A program made the position numbers and the translations under genes. This document shows, one piece after another, positions 1-10,102 of a stretch of 29,695 nt of DNA (the stretch's first letter is position 1; each line of letters begins with the position of its first letter). The DNA is from Byssothecium circinans (lineage: Eukaryota > Ascomycota > Dothideomycetes > Pleosporales > Massarinaceae): assembly GCA_010015675.1 (NCBI GenBank), contig ML977016.1, forward strand, positions 201,326 to 231,020, read 5' to 3'. The notes beneath the pieces were generated by a model. The model was not told the origin of the DNA. It was given only the letters and a program-made list of their open reading frames with translations, and searched no databases.

Positions 1-658
1 AAAAAATCTCGTGATTTTACTGTATATATGTGGTTGTAGAGCCTTAAAAGTAATCGGGTGTAGGCATCCGAAATCGTGCATGAGGTGGGGCCGTGCATCA
101 GGTGGTGAGCCACAGTACATCATGCGCATGGGGAAACATACTTGTACCAGCCTGCAGTTGGTGCACGTAAACCTCGCCTCATTCTGACAGGGTGTGATTT
201 CTCCGTTGATCGTCTGCTCCGTATTCGCACAAAGAGAGGGATTTAGGAAGGACGACAGGTCGGGCGTATTCGACGCCATTACGGGCTAATTGCGTTCTTG
301 AAATGGTAATCGAGTGGAAGAGCGTGTCGAATGGGATCTAGTGGAAACCGCCCTAAGCACTTTTAGAGCGAAAGGCTAACCGTAGTGGGTAACTTCCCCG
401 CACTAGGTGCTAGTTCAGATCCTATTCAGGAAAGTTACTTACTTAATAAGAGTACAAGATAAGTAAACTTCGTCCTATCGTCGACGTCGCCAACCTCACA
501 ACCACTCCGTGAATCACGATGCGGAGTACCAAAAGGCCTAAGCGCTTATCAGGCGCCCACCTTTAAAAAAGTACACACTTCACGTTCGCGCGCCCGTTCT
601 CTCTCCCCAATTCATCACGCCAGTCCGCTATACTACACCGTGCATCTCAACCACCACA
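1..658. other. Gene-free left end and promoter of the first gene
   Basis: No supported gene. The stretch holds a near-duplicated 17-bp-period repeat (75-107), a TTCCCCGCACTAGGT motif (394-408) that recurs near 3.87 kb, and an A-rich TTTAAAAAAG at about 562 followed by a pyrimidine-rich leader (594-625). The last two look like the core promoter and 5' leader of the gene starting at 659. The short frames crossing 628-894 on the minus strand are shadows of that gene. Confidence 0.5.
75..107 (+). repeat. Two-unit 17-bp-period direct repeat
   Basis: CGTGCATGAGGTGGGG (75-90) is followed 17 bases later by CGTGCATCAGGTGGTG (92-107), matching at 14 of 16 bases. A similar two-unit, 17-bp-period repeat in inverted orientation lies at the right end of the window (29660-29687). 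The function is unknown; a transposon subterminal repeat is one possibility. Confidence 0.5.
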
Positions 659-1756
659 ATGCAAAACCACAAAGGCCTCCGTGTCGTCGGTCTCCTCGCC
701 CCACCAATATTCCTCCTCATCCCGCTATCCTGCCTCGTCTTCCTGCTCGAACGTATATCCTCCTCAATCCTCAATGCGCGAACGCGTCGCAACCGCACCG
801 GCGACCCGCAGATCCTACTCTCGATGCCTTCAAACAGCACATACAACACCAACGTCTCCATACGCACGGATTTAGTGCCCACAGGTGCCATCATAGGTGT
901 GGCGGTGTTCGCGTTTTGCGTAGGTTTATTGGGTGGGTGCGGGATATGGGAGTTGCGGAGGGTAGAGGGGAGCAGGAGGTATCAGCATGTATGGGCGTGG
1001 ATGCTGTTTCTGTCGAATTCTGTTACGGTTGCAGTATGTATCGGGGTTCTGGCATGGGCGAGTGCGCTGCAGGGGAGTCAGAAGGGGTGGGGTAGCATTG
1101 AAGATGTGGGCAATGGGGATGCGAAGTTTACGAGGGAGACGTGGACGTGTCAGATTCATGAATTCTTCCCAGAGCAGGATTGGGCGGGGTCGGCTTGTGG
1201 GCTTGCGGTATGTATATCTATCCACGGTTTGCATACAGGAAGTTGGGTTTGCAGGGGAGAAGGGAGTACTGATTCAGAACAGAAAGCCACGAGGTTCATG
1301 CTGATCCCGCTCGCTATAGCGGCAGCTCTCACAATACTGACGACATGGATACTCACGCGCGAACGCGGAGGCATCAAGTGGCTCATGGGCGGGAAGGGGA
1401 GGTATGGTGCATTTGAGAGTGCGTATGAGATGAATTCTTCAGGACCTACACCAGGCCCTGGATCCATGCCGTATGGACAGCTCATGCCGTATGGACAGCC
1501 CATGCCTTATGGTCAACCCATACCTTATGGTCAACCCATACCTTATGGTCAACCCATGCCTTATGGTCAACCCATGCCTTATGGTCAACCCATGCCTTAC
1601 GGGCAGCCCGTGCCATATGGGCAACCTGTGCCGTACTTTCAGCAGGGTCCACAGTTCCATCCCGCGCAACAAGTTCCTTCAATACCGCAAGCACAAACTG
1701 CACCTCCGGTACCGAAAGGAGGTGCAGCGAGTGAGGAACGGCCCGTCTTCAGATGA
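659..1756 (+). CDS. Four-helix membrane protein with PYGQ-repeat tail
   Basis: I do not recognise the family. The open frame gives 365 residues. Hydrophobic segments lie at about 11-31, 75-97, 112-137 and 213-233, so a four-helix membrane protein is likely, with a cytosolic or luminal tail that I cannot orient. The tail from residue 270 has ten hexapeptides of the form [M/I/V]PYGQ[P/L], the last degenerate (VPYFQQ), then a Pro/Gln-rich end. A 75-nt intron probably lies at 1208-1282: GTATGT donor, CTGAT branch-like site, AACAG acceptor, length divisible by three. It would remove residues 184-208 and leave 340 residues; the joined reading (GLA then KATRF) leads straight into helix 4. The intron has no stop, so both forms are readable. 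The start at 659 follows a pyrimidine-rich leader and places helix 1 at the N-terminus. Confidence 0.75.
   Translation: MQNHKGLRVVGLLAPPIFLLIPLSCLVFLLERISSSILNARTRRNRTGDPQILLSMPSNSTYNTNVSIRTDLVPTGAIIGVAVFAFCVGLLGGCGIWELRRVEGSRRYQHVWAWMLFLSNSVTVAVCIGVLAWASALQGSQKGWGSIEDVGNGDAKFTRETWTCQIHEFFPEQDWAGSACGLAVCISIHGLHTGSWVCRGEGSTDSEQKATRFMLIPLAIAAALTILTTWILTRERGGIKWLMGGKGRYGAFESAYEMNSSGPTPGPGSMPYGQLMPYGQPMPYGQPIPYGQPIPYGQPMPYGQPMPYGQPMPYGQPVPYGQPVPYFQQGPQFHPAQQVPSIPQAQTAPPVPKGGAASEERPVFR
1466..1645 (+). repeat. 18-bp coding tandem repeat (ten units)
   Basis: Ten consecutive 18-nt units encode [M/I/V]PYGQ[P/L]. The middle units (about 1502-1591) are almost identical at the DNA level (ATGCCTTATGGTCAACCC type), while the outer ones have drifted (CCGTATGGACAG, CCATATGGGCAA). 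That pattern suggests recent expansion or homogenisation of the centre, so copy number may vary between strains. Confidence 0.9.
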
Positions 1757-2949
1757 TGTAATATAGCGCGTAAATGTGACTCAAGACATGCTACACATCC
1801 TCTTCCACTCGCTCTCTTCGAGTCCAGTCGTCTCTGTCTATCCCACCTCCTTTTTTTCTAAACGATCTCATGCTCTGTTTTCTCTCCACATTCGCCTCAT
1901 CGTTGTACTCTAGTATGAGAGGCACAGTGCGCATCTTCACTATGGCCCGGCCGATTTGATTTGCCGCTTTAATACTCCAGCTATCATGATATCCAGGCAC
2001 GTTGGACATTCGCTCCTTCGCATCAGTGGAGCACGGTGCAAGCCGCAACTCTGTCAATATCTATTCATCAACTTTGCATACGATATCATTCACACCGAGC
2101 CCTCAATGTCGTAGCATAATGGATCTAATAGGTCTTACATCTTCGCGACCAACCGCTCTCCCTCTCCATCTTCTCTGCCCTCATATCCACTCTCAACCTT
2201 TTTCGACACATTTACAACGAGGCGCCGCGGACCTTAGCCCCTCTCTTGACTTGAGATCTCCATGACACGAATTTCGCGCGTTGCTCGCGCACAAGTCCCG
2301 GACGAAGCTCAACTGAGCGGAATATTCGGGTTCTAAAGCCTAAGCCTCCCTAAGTTCTTCGTAATTAGCGCCGAGGGGTTCTGTAAGGTTGACGCAGGGT
2401 TGGCGGTCAGGGCTTGGGCTCAGGCTCAGTCGCGGTGAAGGTTGTGCTCCGGGAGTCAAGAGGCATGGTTTGGCGGTTGCAGATATGACGCCTTTATTGT
2501 TGGAGGAGCTTTATTTGGAGTCGGACATTGTGAGCGCGGGAAGGGGGTTACAGTTGAATGTGAAGAATGTCTGAATACGCTTCCCACAGATCGTTGAGTA
2601 GGAAGTGTTGAGTGTAAGTTCAATTCGATGTTGGATTTGGCTTCTGATTCCGACGTTATAAGTGCTAGTTGGAGTTGTGGTCGCTCATTGCGTAGAAGAG
2701 AGAGTGGAGGTTAGAAAAGAGGCGAAAGGTTATCAGGGAAGGAACTGTAATATTACAGACACGTCATGGTACTGAAACTCAGCATCAGTCCTTACGCAAA
2801 TTACGTTTCGATCAGGGTATTAGAATTTGAACTGTCAGAGTAGATATCTGTCTCATATCAAAGCCCAGACATCACGCCTTTCTAGCAAGCCACATATTCT
2901 TGAACCACATCAATCCAAGTCCCGACCTCGCCATATCCCGCCTCTCCAA
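1757..2949. other. Intergenic stretch between convergent genes
   Basis: This 1.2-kb stretch lies between the 3' ends of the repeat-tailed membrane protein and the lipocalin. One 88-codon minus-strand frame (1791-2057) has protein-like composition and is listed separately as doubtful. A 61-codon plus frame at 2389-2574 has no recognisable domain. No RNA gene or repeat stood out. Confidence 0.4.
1791..2057 (-). CDS. Doubtful small ORF or terminal exon
   Basis: An 88-residue frame ends only 35 bp past the convergent membrane-protein gene. Its second half is charged and reads like a protein C-terminus (LILEYNDEANVERKQSMRSF, then a basic and acidic end). The 5' edge carries TTGACAG just before the frame, which could be a splice acceptor, so it could be a last exon. 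I could not find a convincing upstream exon, I recognise no family, and it could equally be chance or part of a 3' UTR. Confidence 0.22.
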   Translation of the reverse strand: MTELRLAPCSTDAKERMSNVPGYHDSWSIKAANQIGRAIVKMRTVPLILEYNDEANVERKQSMRSFRKKGGGIDRDDWTRRERVEEDV

Positions 2950-3742
2950 TCAACAGCCAGTCTGATCGAAAGGAATGATTCTGCTCGAATTGGAGCCAAG
3001 GCTCACTGCTTTCCCGATCCATTGCTACCCCAATTAGCCACCACTTACCAAACTCGCCTGACGGGGGTTAAAAAAAAGATAGCGGAGAACTCACATCGAT
3101 CTTGACCTGACCCGGGTTGCGCTCACGACTGAGAATAAACAACGTAGTCCAGTTATACGTCTGCACGATAGAAAACTCGCTGGAGAACTCTACAAGAAAA
3201 TCAACACATTAGCTTCCCAATCAAATCCTCGGACCTCCTCCAGCCCCCATCTCGGCTGCAGTCATGGTATCATGTCCGTATCAGGTACAGTACTTAGATG
3301 GTGACTTACCCTGGACAATATAGTTCGGCCCTTCACACACCGCCGGCCTGCTCTGGCCCGGAAACTCGACCTTGAAGACTCCTGCCTTGCCATAGCTCTC
3401 CGGTGCGGCCGCCGCAAATCCCGTGATGGAACTGTTCCGATCACCACGCTTGCCGCCGTTCACAACTCTGATGGTGCCGTTGTCGTTGAGCGAGTACTCG
3501 GCGAAACTGCAGCGAACTCCCGCAGAGGGGCCGAAGAAATAGCCGGCGACTTGGTGCCATCTGCCTAGGTAGGATGTAGTGTCGAAGTTGGCGGTTGGCT
3601 TGGGGTAGAAGCATTCGCCATCGAAGAGAGCCTCGTTGATGGGGAGTTGGGCGTCGACGGTCCGGGTGGAGGAGCGACTGGGAGGTATGGAGGCTGCTGA
3701 TATGGTGGTGATGAGGAAGGTGACGAGCGAGAGGTGATGCAT
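2950..3742 (-). CDS. Secreted lipocalin-family protein (three exons)
   Basis: Exons on the minus strand are 3742-3310, 3189-3095 and 3024-2950. The introns are 3309-3190 (GTAAGT/TAG) and 3094-3025 (GTGAGT, CTAAT branch, TAG). The product has 200 residues. Residues 1-17 form a signal peptide (MHHLSLVTFLITTISAA), so secretion is expected. The lipocalin signature GRW is at 60-62 (YLGRWHQVAGYF), strands follow through VCEGPNYIVQ, and the third exon supplies the usual closing helix and end (QWIGKAVSLGSNSS, then DQTGC). Cysteines at 44, 78, 136 and 200 could pair. The family (apolipoprotein D/Blc type) binds small hydrophobic ligands; the ligand here is unknown. I chose Met 3742 because the upstream Met at 3796 would bury the signal peptide behind 18 polar residues. 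An unspliced reading stops soon after residue 144 and loses the last strands. Confidence 0.85.
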
Positions 3743-5157
3743 TGTGGATTTGTTGTAGAGGGATGTGTTCGGTGGATGTGAGTAGTTGAGAGTCACCGAA
3801 GGGGGAAGGGGGGTTTGTAAGTGGTTCCAGACATAAGATTGAGAATAATTTGGGAAGTTACGTTAGTCGTTCTTTCCCCGCAGTAGGTACCCAGGAGTGG
3901 CGGGGATGCCATTCCGTTCGTTTCCGCCCGCATTATCATTGAACTATAAACAACACCAACGGGATGGCAGACCATCCCGCCAAGACCTTTTAACCCTTTC
4001 CCGATATTCGGTACTAATTGTTCATACCAACGCACAGAATTCATCACCGGACTAGAAAATATGTGTTCCAGCTACGCAAGTGTTTCGTCTACGCACAAAG
4101 TTTCGCGTACAAACAGCCGATCTTCGTACTGGTGGATAGGTGCGGACGATCGAGGTTGAGCGACGATGACGTAGAGGGATCCTTGGCGGTGAATGTTTAC
4201 ATGACAAAAGTCTTTGAGATCGAGGATGTTACCTGAAGGCTTACCGCATGATATATGGGATAGCTGCGAAGAAGGTTACGAGAGTTTGATAGCAAATCCA
4301 ACTTTGTGAATATTAGCCTCACGTGACATGTTTCCTACCCCTAAAATCCAACCAGAATACTTGCGCGCATATGAAGTAAAATGCGTCCAAAGGGGCTTCA
4401 AGATATTATACATCGATACTTTGGAGTCCCTACATAAGAACACGGAGTACTTCCCAATAACACCCCACGCAACATTGCAAGCAATCCAGCACTTCCTAGC
4501 GTCCTAGTCAAAAGTGTAAAAAAAAGCCACCTTTAATGAATCCGCATACAACTAATTCGCGGGTATATTTACCACGTAACGCTGTGTTTACTTGGTGGAT
4601 ATGGCATATCCTGCTAGCTATATTTAAAGGTTCCTTAAACCAGTGAATTCCGGCACGTTGAAAGAATACTCCGTAGAACTTACTCTCCTCAACCGCCAAC
4701 TTTTTCACACCCAAACTCAGCACTAATACTTCGCAAGCCCTGTCCTCTTTTCCAACAATACAGTGTACGGTGCATATTTCCAGAGAAACCTACAAGTCTC
4801 ATGTGCATACACGCCACGATTCCTATAACTGGACGCGCACGCTGTTCAACCAACCGCCCTCGACTACTCGGATGTTGGACGATAATCATAGATCAGGAAC
4901 CGGGAACAGATCAAGCGGGGGTAAAGGCTGCATCTCAAAGCATACATTATGGAGCACACCTTCTCCCGCTATGTCATGGCCACGGGATGAATATTAAAGT
5001 AAGGGCATGCTACATGCCATCGAGACGAAGAATCATCAGCTCTAATCTATACCCCTAACGCCACGCAATGCAAGACCATGCAGTCCTCAAGGGTTAACCT
5101 CAAGAAACTCATCACCGCTATTCCATTCCCACGCCATACAGTCATCTCCTCTTCTAC
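3743..5157. other. 1.4-kb intergenic region upstream of the lipocalin gene
   Basis: I see no supported gene. The first part is the lipocalin promoter. It contains a TTCCCCGCAGTAGGT motif (3874-3888) like that at 394-408, and an imperfect inverted repeat (GGCGGGGATGCC at 3899-3910 against 3961-3981). From about 4250 to 5050 the sequence is fairly AT-rich, with only short frames lacking domain features. The UBE2O-like gene ends at 5158. Confidence 0.4.
3899..3981. repeat. Imperfect inverted repeat in lipocalin upstream region
   Basis: GGCGGGGATGCCATTCC (3899-3915) is roughly complementary to GGGATGGCAGACCATCCCGCC written at 3961-3981 in two blocks (GGCGGGATGG and GCCATCCC). The arms are mismatched, about 45 bases apart. 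It could be part of a decayed small mobile element together with the motif at 3874-3888, or a regulatory structure; the sequence alone does not decide. Confidence 0.3.
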
Positions 5158-8100
5158 CTACGCCCCCCTCAACCCTTCCAACTTCTCGACAGCCCTTCTG
5201 AGCATAACCGTAGCCCCGAGACTAACCTTCGTCAACCCATCCCTCTCCTCCTCATCACCATCTTGACTCCGTTGCAAAATCGCATTCGACGCTTCAATGG
5301 CCTTCCCCAGCAACCCTGGCGCTCCCTCCTCTTGACTCTTATACAGCCACCTCAATTCCTCGTCGAATGGCGCGACGGAGTTGGTGAGCGCGTGCGCGAT
5401 GAAGCCCCTCGCACGGAAATACGCGCGTTCGGTATACAGGGCGGAATTGAGTTTGGTCTCTGGAGCCGAGCGATGCACGTCATAGCCTGCTTCGTTGTAG
5501 TAAGGCTCCTTGACGAGCACGAGACCCATAATTGAAACGAGGACTTGGAGAAGTGTGGATTTTGCGGGTGACCAGCTTTCGTTCCGTTCGTCGGAGTGCC
5601 ATGTACCGAGTAGGCTCAAGCAAATCTTGCCGTCTTCATATAGGTTGGGGTTTACGGGCCCGTTGCCGCCCGTCCAGCTATGGAAGAAAGCGGATGGCGC
5701 TTGGGAGGGGTATGTGGATCCGAGATGGAAGTCGATGACGAAGGGCGCATATTCGTAGGGTGTGTCCGAGGGACCAATCATCAGGACGCGTAGGAGATCG
5801 AGACGCGATTCCCAAGTTCGAACGAAAATCCCTGGAGGTAGAGAGGAGCGGAGGATTTTGTGTTCTTTGCCGATGCGACGCATGAACGTGGAGGTGGAGC
5901 TTGTAATAGAATTGAGATAGTGGTGATCGGGTGGTGGCGATGATTCGAGGATGAGAAAAGAGGGGTGTGCATTGGAGGGGGCATCTTGGGTGGTGTTTAC
6001 GGAAGCAACGTTGGGTGCATCTCCGGCCATGTGAAACCCTGGTGTGTGAGAAGTGCAATCGGTTGCATCCGCGGCAACTGGAGGTTTTCTTGTCGCATCC
6101 AAGTGTAGCTCTGGAGTTGTGTCTGATGTCCGAGCGCTGTCAGGTGGTATGAGGTCCGGCATGTCCTCGTCACTGTCTTCCACTTCATCTTCAGTCGACC
6201 AGTCCTCGTCATTACCAGCGTCCATAGCCTCTCCATCCATGCCCTCATATTCGATCCACATGTCGTTGAACGAAGCAGTCTCAAAGTCCGAGACTTCCGA
6301 ATCGTATTCATTATCCTCTGATGCTTCTTCCCCAGTGTTCATGAATTGGTCATCCATATCACTGCTATACGCAAGGGTAACAGACTCGATGGGAATGCGG
6401 ACATCGACAACAGGCTTCGCAGCGCCTAATCGCACTGTGACCTTGCCGTCCAGCCCAAGATCTGTAATCTCTCCAAACCAGTCGGGTCCGACCAGGGTAC
6501 TTGGTAATGCCTCCAGGTCGATGGCATTGGGATGTATGAGCACAAAATCACCACGTCGTCGTGTCAATGTAGGTTTTGAGCGGATGTCGTAGAGACTGAC
6601 ATCTTCAGTTTCCTCCCTTAGCTTCCCCGTTTCTGAGGGTGGTATCAAGTCTTCCCCAAGAAACTGAATTGTAGGGTTTTCAAACCACCGCACAGTGGCC
6701 AATCGATCTCGCGATTTGACTCCTTGTACCATGCCCACCTTTGCGGGTTTGAATGCCCAATTCAGCTCGGAATCTGGGACCCCATCGCGCGGCTCTTTTG
6801 TGAAGATGATTTCTCCAGGCCAAACCTCGTCCTCATCTTCCACGTTCGGGTCTGGTATAAGCGAGGGGCTTTGATCTTCAGTGACGGTAAGATCCTGCCA
6901 TTGGACAGTTACTTGAGTGTGTGTTTGCATTACAATAAAAACATTCATATCGTATCCTAAAGTTTCGGTTCGTGGTATCCGTACGACTTTGCCTTGCGGG
7001 TATCCATTCGGTAAAGTTTTCGAGCCGTCATACTTTACGGCAGCTCCAGCGATATCCTTAAACCGAACACGGTCTCCCACAGCTACTTCGGCTACATGGT
7101 AACATCTGCCAGTGCCATTGGAAGACGGCGGAAGAGTAGTTGCGGCCGAGCCCGACGCGTCATAGACGAAGAAGTCAGGGCTGTTGAACTCATCGGCATA
7201 AAGGCGCTGCGGCGGCTCAAGGCCATCGCCACCGGAGGCGCCTATCTTCCTCATCAACCAATGTACATCAAGGAACAATGGCCGGGTTTCCACAATGGTC
7301 CCTTCTGGTCTCGTATTCGGATCGAAGGCGCCGTATCTCCAACGACCTCTCCTAAGGTTACCTTTCTTCGTCTTGACGATGTCGCCCACACTAAGGCGGT
7401 CGAGCGTGATGTCTTCCGTCTCCAGGTCGTCGGGATCTTCCACCACGACGACCGAGTTGTTGGACAGCTTGATGGCCACTTCGTCAAAGACTTGTTCTAT
7501 CCGTCCAATCCAGTCGCGGTACACAACGATGGCAGCCTCGTTGTACTCGTGGACGTTGATCAACTCTTGCGCCGGCACACATCGTATCGACAGATCCTCG
7601 GCCATGGTCTGAGTGAGGCTGAGACCATTGAACATGGTCGCGGGGAAAAGTGTGCAGAATGCTTTCGTGCCGATGACAGTGCCGCTCATGGGATCTTTGG
7701 AGTTTCTCTTGACAATATCTCCCACATATAATGCCCGGTCCAGTAGCTGCAGTCTTGCCTCGGGTATCAATTCCGTTTTCAATAGCGACTGCCATGACAC
7801 TAGCACCGTGCCTCGCGGAGGGATGCCTGTGCGCATAAACTGTGCAAAGTCCTCGCGCGGAATGTCATTGTACCGTTCTATGTCTTCGCCATAGTCTCTT
7901 TGCGGGCGCGGGGCATGGCTGTCGATGTCGCCAAATGAACGGTCGATGACGCCCACGGTGAACTTGTCGTCCTTGAGCCCAACTGTGTCTTCGGTGCAAA
8001 AGACGACGTCTTGCGCCTGGCCATCCATAGGGCCGTCTTTCCCTAGCTCTTGGGTGGAAAGCGTGCCGACGTCGCCTTCTGACGCGTTTTTCGGACTCTC

Positions 8101-8337
8101 CAGCGCAGGCAGAATCTCGTCGGCGGGGAAAAAGGGCACTCTCAGCGGGGCGGCGAGGTTTGTGGTTGTTGTTTGCAGAGACGGGTCGTCGGCGGCGGGG
8201 TGAGTGTTGTCGCCGTCAGTAAGTAAGCGTTCAGCGAACAGGCGTGCAAGAAAGCGCTCCACGAGTCCAACCGGCCGCGAGCGAGTGTCGATTTGGTCGT
8301 CGTCGGTGCGCGAGTCGTTTTGGCCGCCGTTGTCCAT
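5158..8337 (-). CDS. UBE2O: UBE2O-like E2/E3 hybrid ubiquitin-conjugating enzyme
   Basis: The uninterrupted frame gives 1059 residues. The UBC fold lies at about 818-985: [17 protein letters not shown], the [18 protein letters not shown] active-site block with catalytic Cys906 (NPN at 896-898 as in UBE2O rather than HPN), then [20 protein letters not shown] typical of the BIRC6/UBE2O branch. The long N-terminal half has repeated SH3-like/KOW-type strands with the VGDIV/GDRV motif (205-209, 317-321, 420-424), matching UBE2O conserved regions. A very acidic linker covers about 670-730, and a helical tail follows the UBC domain. UBE2O ubiquitinates orphan and unassembled proteins with basic patches; that role here is inferred from family. 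The length is near but below human UBE2O (about 1290). The gene is divergent from COG5 across 229 bp. Confidence 0.92.
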   Translation of the reverse strand: MDNGGQNDSRTDDDQIDTRSRPVGLVERFLARLFAERLLTDGDNTHPAADDPSLQTTTTNLAAPLRVPFFPADEILPALESPKNASEGDVGTLSTQELGKDGPMDGQAQDVVFCTEDTVGLKDDKFTVGVIDRSFGDIDSHAPRPQRDYGEDIERYNDIPREDFAQFMRTGIPPRGTVLVSWQSLLKTELIPEARLQLLDRALYVGDIVKRNSKDPMSGTVIGTKAFCTLFPATMFNGLSLTQTMAEDLSIRCVPAQELINVHEYNEAAIVVYRDWIGRIEQVFDEVAIKLSNNSVVVVEDPDDLETEDITLDRLSVGDIVKTKKGNLRRGRWRYGAFDPNTRPEGTIVETRPLFLDVHWLMRKIGASGGDGLEPPQRLYADEFNSPDFFVYDASGSAATTLPPSSNGTGRCYHVAEVAVGDRVRFKDIAGAAVKYDGSKTLPNGYPQGKVVRIPRTETLGYDMNVFIVMQTHTQVTVQWQDLTVTEDQSPSLIPDPNVEDEDEVWPGEIIFTKEPRDGVPDSELNWAFKPAKVGMVQGVKSRDRLATVRWFENPTIQFLGEDLIPPSETGKLREETEDVSLYDIRSKPTLTRRRGDFVLIHPNAIDLEALPSTLVGPDWFGEITDLGLDGKVTVRLGAAKPVVDVRIPIESVTLAYSSDMDDQFMNTGEEASEDNEYDSEVSDFETASFNDMWIEYEGMDGEAMDAGNDEDWSTEDEVEDSDEDMPDLIPPDSARTSDTTPELHLDATRKPPVAADATDCTSHTPGFHMAGDAPNVASVNTTQDAPSNAHPSFLILESSPPPDHHYLNSITSSTSTFMRRIGKEHKILRSSLPPGIFVRTWESRLDLLRVLMIGPSDTPYEYAPFVIDFHLGSTYPSQAPSAFFHSWTGGNGPVNPNLYEDGKICLSLLGTWHSDERNESWSPAKSTLLQVLVSIMGLVLVKEPYYNEAGYDVHRSAPETKLNSALYTERAYFRARGFIAHALTNSVAPFDEELRWLYKSQEEGAPGLLGKAIEASNAILQRSQDGDEEERDGLTKVSLGATVMLRRAVEKLEGLRGA

Positions 8338-8566
8338 GTCAGCTACTGGCTGGGCTGGCTACAGACATGGATATATGCAAGATGCCGCCGCATGTGAATT
8401 ATTCATTATTCATTATTCGGGGCCGGACGCACGGACCGTTTTCGAGATTTAGTTACGCCAGACCGCGGAGAAGAGACGTCACCCCGCAAAGGAAAGCGTC
8501 GGAAGTGGTCGGAACCGCGAGACGCGAGATCGAGAAGGTCGTGGACAATCGAAAACGGTCGAGAAG
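8338..8566. promoter_or_regulatory. Shared divergent promoter of UBE2O-like gene and COG5
   Basis: The two start codons face away from each other across 229 bp, so both genes must be driven from this interval or from inside each other. It contains a threefold ATTATTC tandem repeat (8398-8418) and no clear TATA box. Co-regulation is possible but not shown by the sequence. Confidence 0.6.
8398..8418 (+). repeat. ATTATTC tandem repeat (three units)
   Basis: Three perfect 7-bp units sit in the short divergent promoter, about 60 bp upstream of the UBE2O-like start and 150 bp upstream of the COG5 start. This is a simple microsatellite that could alter promoter spacing if it varies in length. Confidence 0.7.
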
Positions 8567-10102
8567 ATGAAGATGGCGGACCCGCTGTACGAGCTACTGA
8601 TTCCCTACTTCGACGCCCAAGACGCGCACGAGAACGACACGGTCGCCGCAACCTACCTCGCGCGCCTCACGACCCTCCCCCTCGCCGCTCTCAGCTCCTC
8701 AGAGCATCAATCCCTCTCCCAAAGCTCCCAGTCGATCCTGCGCTCCCTCCAGGCCCTGTCGAAGCGCTCCCACAGATCCATAATATCTTCGACGGACCAC
8801 CTTTCGCACCTCCGCACCGTCCTCCCCCAGATCGGCCACAATGCAGGCACCATTCAAAACGAGCTTCCGAGGCTGGAAACCGCTGCCCAGAAGTTCGCAG
8901 AGAAATACAGCAAGAGCACGGAGAATGCGATTCTGGACCGGCGAAGAAAAGCCATGCTGCTATCCCGGAACATCGACCGTGTAACCGACGTCCTCGACCT
9001 TCCCAACCTGCTCTCCTCCGCCATATCTTCATCCACAACCCAAGCCCCAACTCAGTCCTCCACCTCCGCTACAACTGCCACCAACGCAAACTATGCCTCC
9101 GCTCTGGACCTGTACGCACATATCAAGCGCCTCACAACGCTCTACCCCACCTCCCCGCTCATTTCCACCCTCTCCACCCAGGCCGAGCAGGAAATGAAAA
9201 CCATGACCACCAATCTCATCGCCTCCCTCCAATCCTCCGGCATCAAGCTCGCAGGCGCTATGCGCACCATCGGCTGGCTCCGTCGCGTCGCCCCCGAACT
9301 CGACGAATCCTGGTCTTCGCGGCAGATGACCGGGATAGGCAGCGGCGAAGGTAGTCTCGGCGCTTTATTCCTAGTATGCAGACTCGCATGTCTAGAAAGC
9401 ATGTTAGCAGCTCTCGACCCTCTCCGCGAACTCGCAGACCAGGAATCGGAGCGGAGGGCAAATGGAAAGATGACCACGCCGGACAAGGCCTGGGCATCTG
9501 GCCAACAGACGGAAAAGTACTTGAAAAAGTACCTTGAGATATTTCGTGAACAGTCTTTCGCCATCATTTCCATGTACAAATCCATCTTTCCATCCGCTCT
9601 ACCGGCGCCCGACTCTTCCACCGACACTCCGTCGCAAAAAGCCAGCACTGCAACTTCGAACCCGCTACAACCTATTCCCTCGGCCCTCGCGACTTTTCCC
9701 CTCCACCTCCTCCAGACTCTCTTCGAAACCTTGCACGCCTATCTTCCTAATGTCTCCGACCGCTCATCCCGCGACTCTTTGCTTACCCAGGTACTTTATT
9801 GTGCAGGGTCGCTGGGGAGGCTGGGTGCGGATTTCAGTCTGATGATTGCGGTTTTGGAAGAATCGCTGCGAGCAGCTGATGACGAAGAAGAGCAAGAGGA
9901 TGAAGATGAAGATGAAGATGGTGGTGAAGAAATAGAGATTGGTAACGAAGAGGTCGAAGAAGAATGGGTGGATGTCATGAAGAAACATCGCGTGCAAGCT
10001 AGTCGGTTGGAGTTGCTGGCTTCGGGTGTGGGTACAGGACGGGCTCCGTCGGGGATAGGGATGGGTTCGCCGATTGAGAGGCTGGGGAGTTCTGTGCATT
10101 GA
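8567..10102 (+). CDS. COG5: Conserved oligomeric Golgi complex subunit 5
   Basis: Single-exon gene of 511 residues. The N-terminal part matches Cog5: YELLIPYFDAQDAHENDTVAA, then a coiled-coil-prone helix pair (STDHLSHLRTVLPQIGHNAG and the following ERYSKSTENAILDRRRKAML-like stretch) and DRVTDVLDLPNLL at about 135-148. Cog5 belongs to lobe B of the COG tethering complex, which captures vesicles for retrograde traffic within the Golgi. Low-complexity Ser/Thr-rich sequence follows at about 150-170. A strongly acidic run (about 435-470) precedes a short C-terminal tail, a feature more variable in fungi. Two in-frame Met codons lie at 8567 and 8573; either could start. The length agrees with fungal Cog5 proteins, which are shorter than the animal form. 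The gene is convergent with the kinase-like gene. Confidence 0.88.
   Translation: MKMADPLYELLIPYFDAQDAHENDTVAATYLARLTTLPLAALSSSEHQSLSQSSQSILRSLQALSKRSHRSIISSTDHLSHLRTVLPQIGHNAGTIQNELPRLETAAQKFAEKYSKSTENAILDRRRKAMLLSRNIDRVTDVLDLPNLLSSAISSSTTQAPTQSSTSATTATNANYASALDLYAHIKRLTTLYPTSPLISTLSTQAEQEMKTMTTNLIASLQSSGIKLAGAMRTIGWLRRVAPELDESWSSRQMTGIGSGEGSLGALFLVCRLACLESMLAALDPLRELADQESERRANGKMTTPDKAWASGQQTEKYLKKYLEIFREQSFAIISMYKSIFPSALPAPDSSTDTPSQKASTATSNPLQPIPSALATFPLHLLQTLFETLHAYLPNVSDRSSRDSLLTQVLYCAGSLGRLGADFSLMIAVLEESLRAADDEEEQEDEDEDEDGGEEIEIGNEEVEEEWVDVMKKHRVQASRLELLASGVGTGRAPSGIGMGSPIERLGSSVH

Noticed and set aside
6053..6592. 179-codon Ser-rich plus-strand frame
   Set aside because: Antisense to the acidic linker of the UBE2O-like gene; the Ser-richness is the complement of Asp/Glu codons.
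7096..7731. 211-codon plus-strand frame
   Set aside because: Antisense shadow of the UBE2O-like coding sequence, where codon bias keeps the opposite frame open.
8691..9648. Minus-strand frames inside COG5 (119 and 168 codons)
   Set aside because: Shadows of a GC-biased coding frame; no features of their own.
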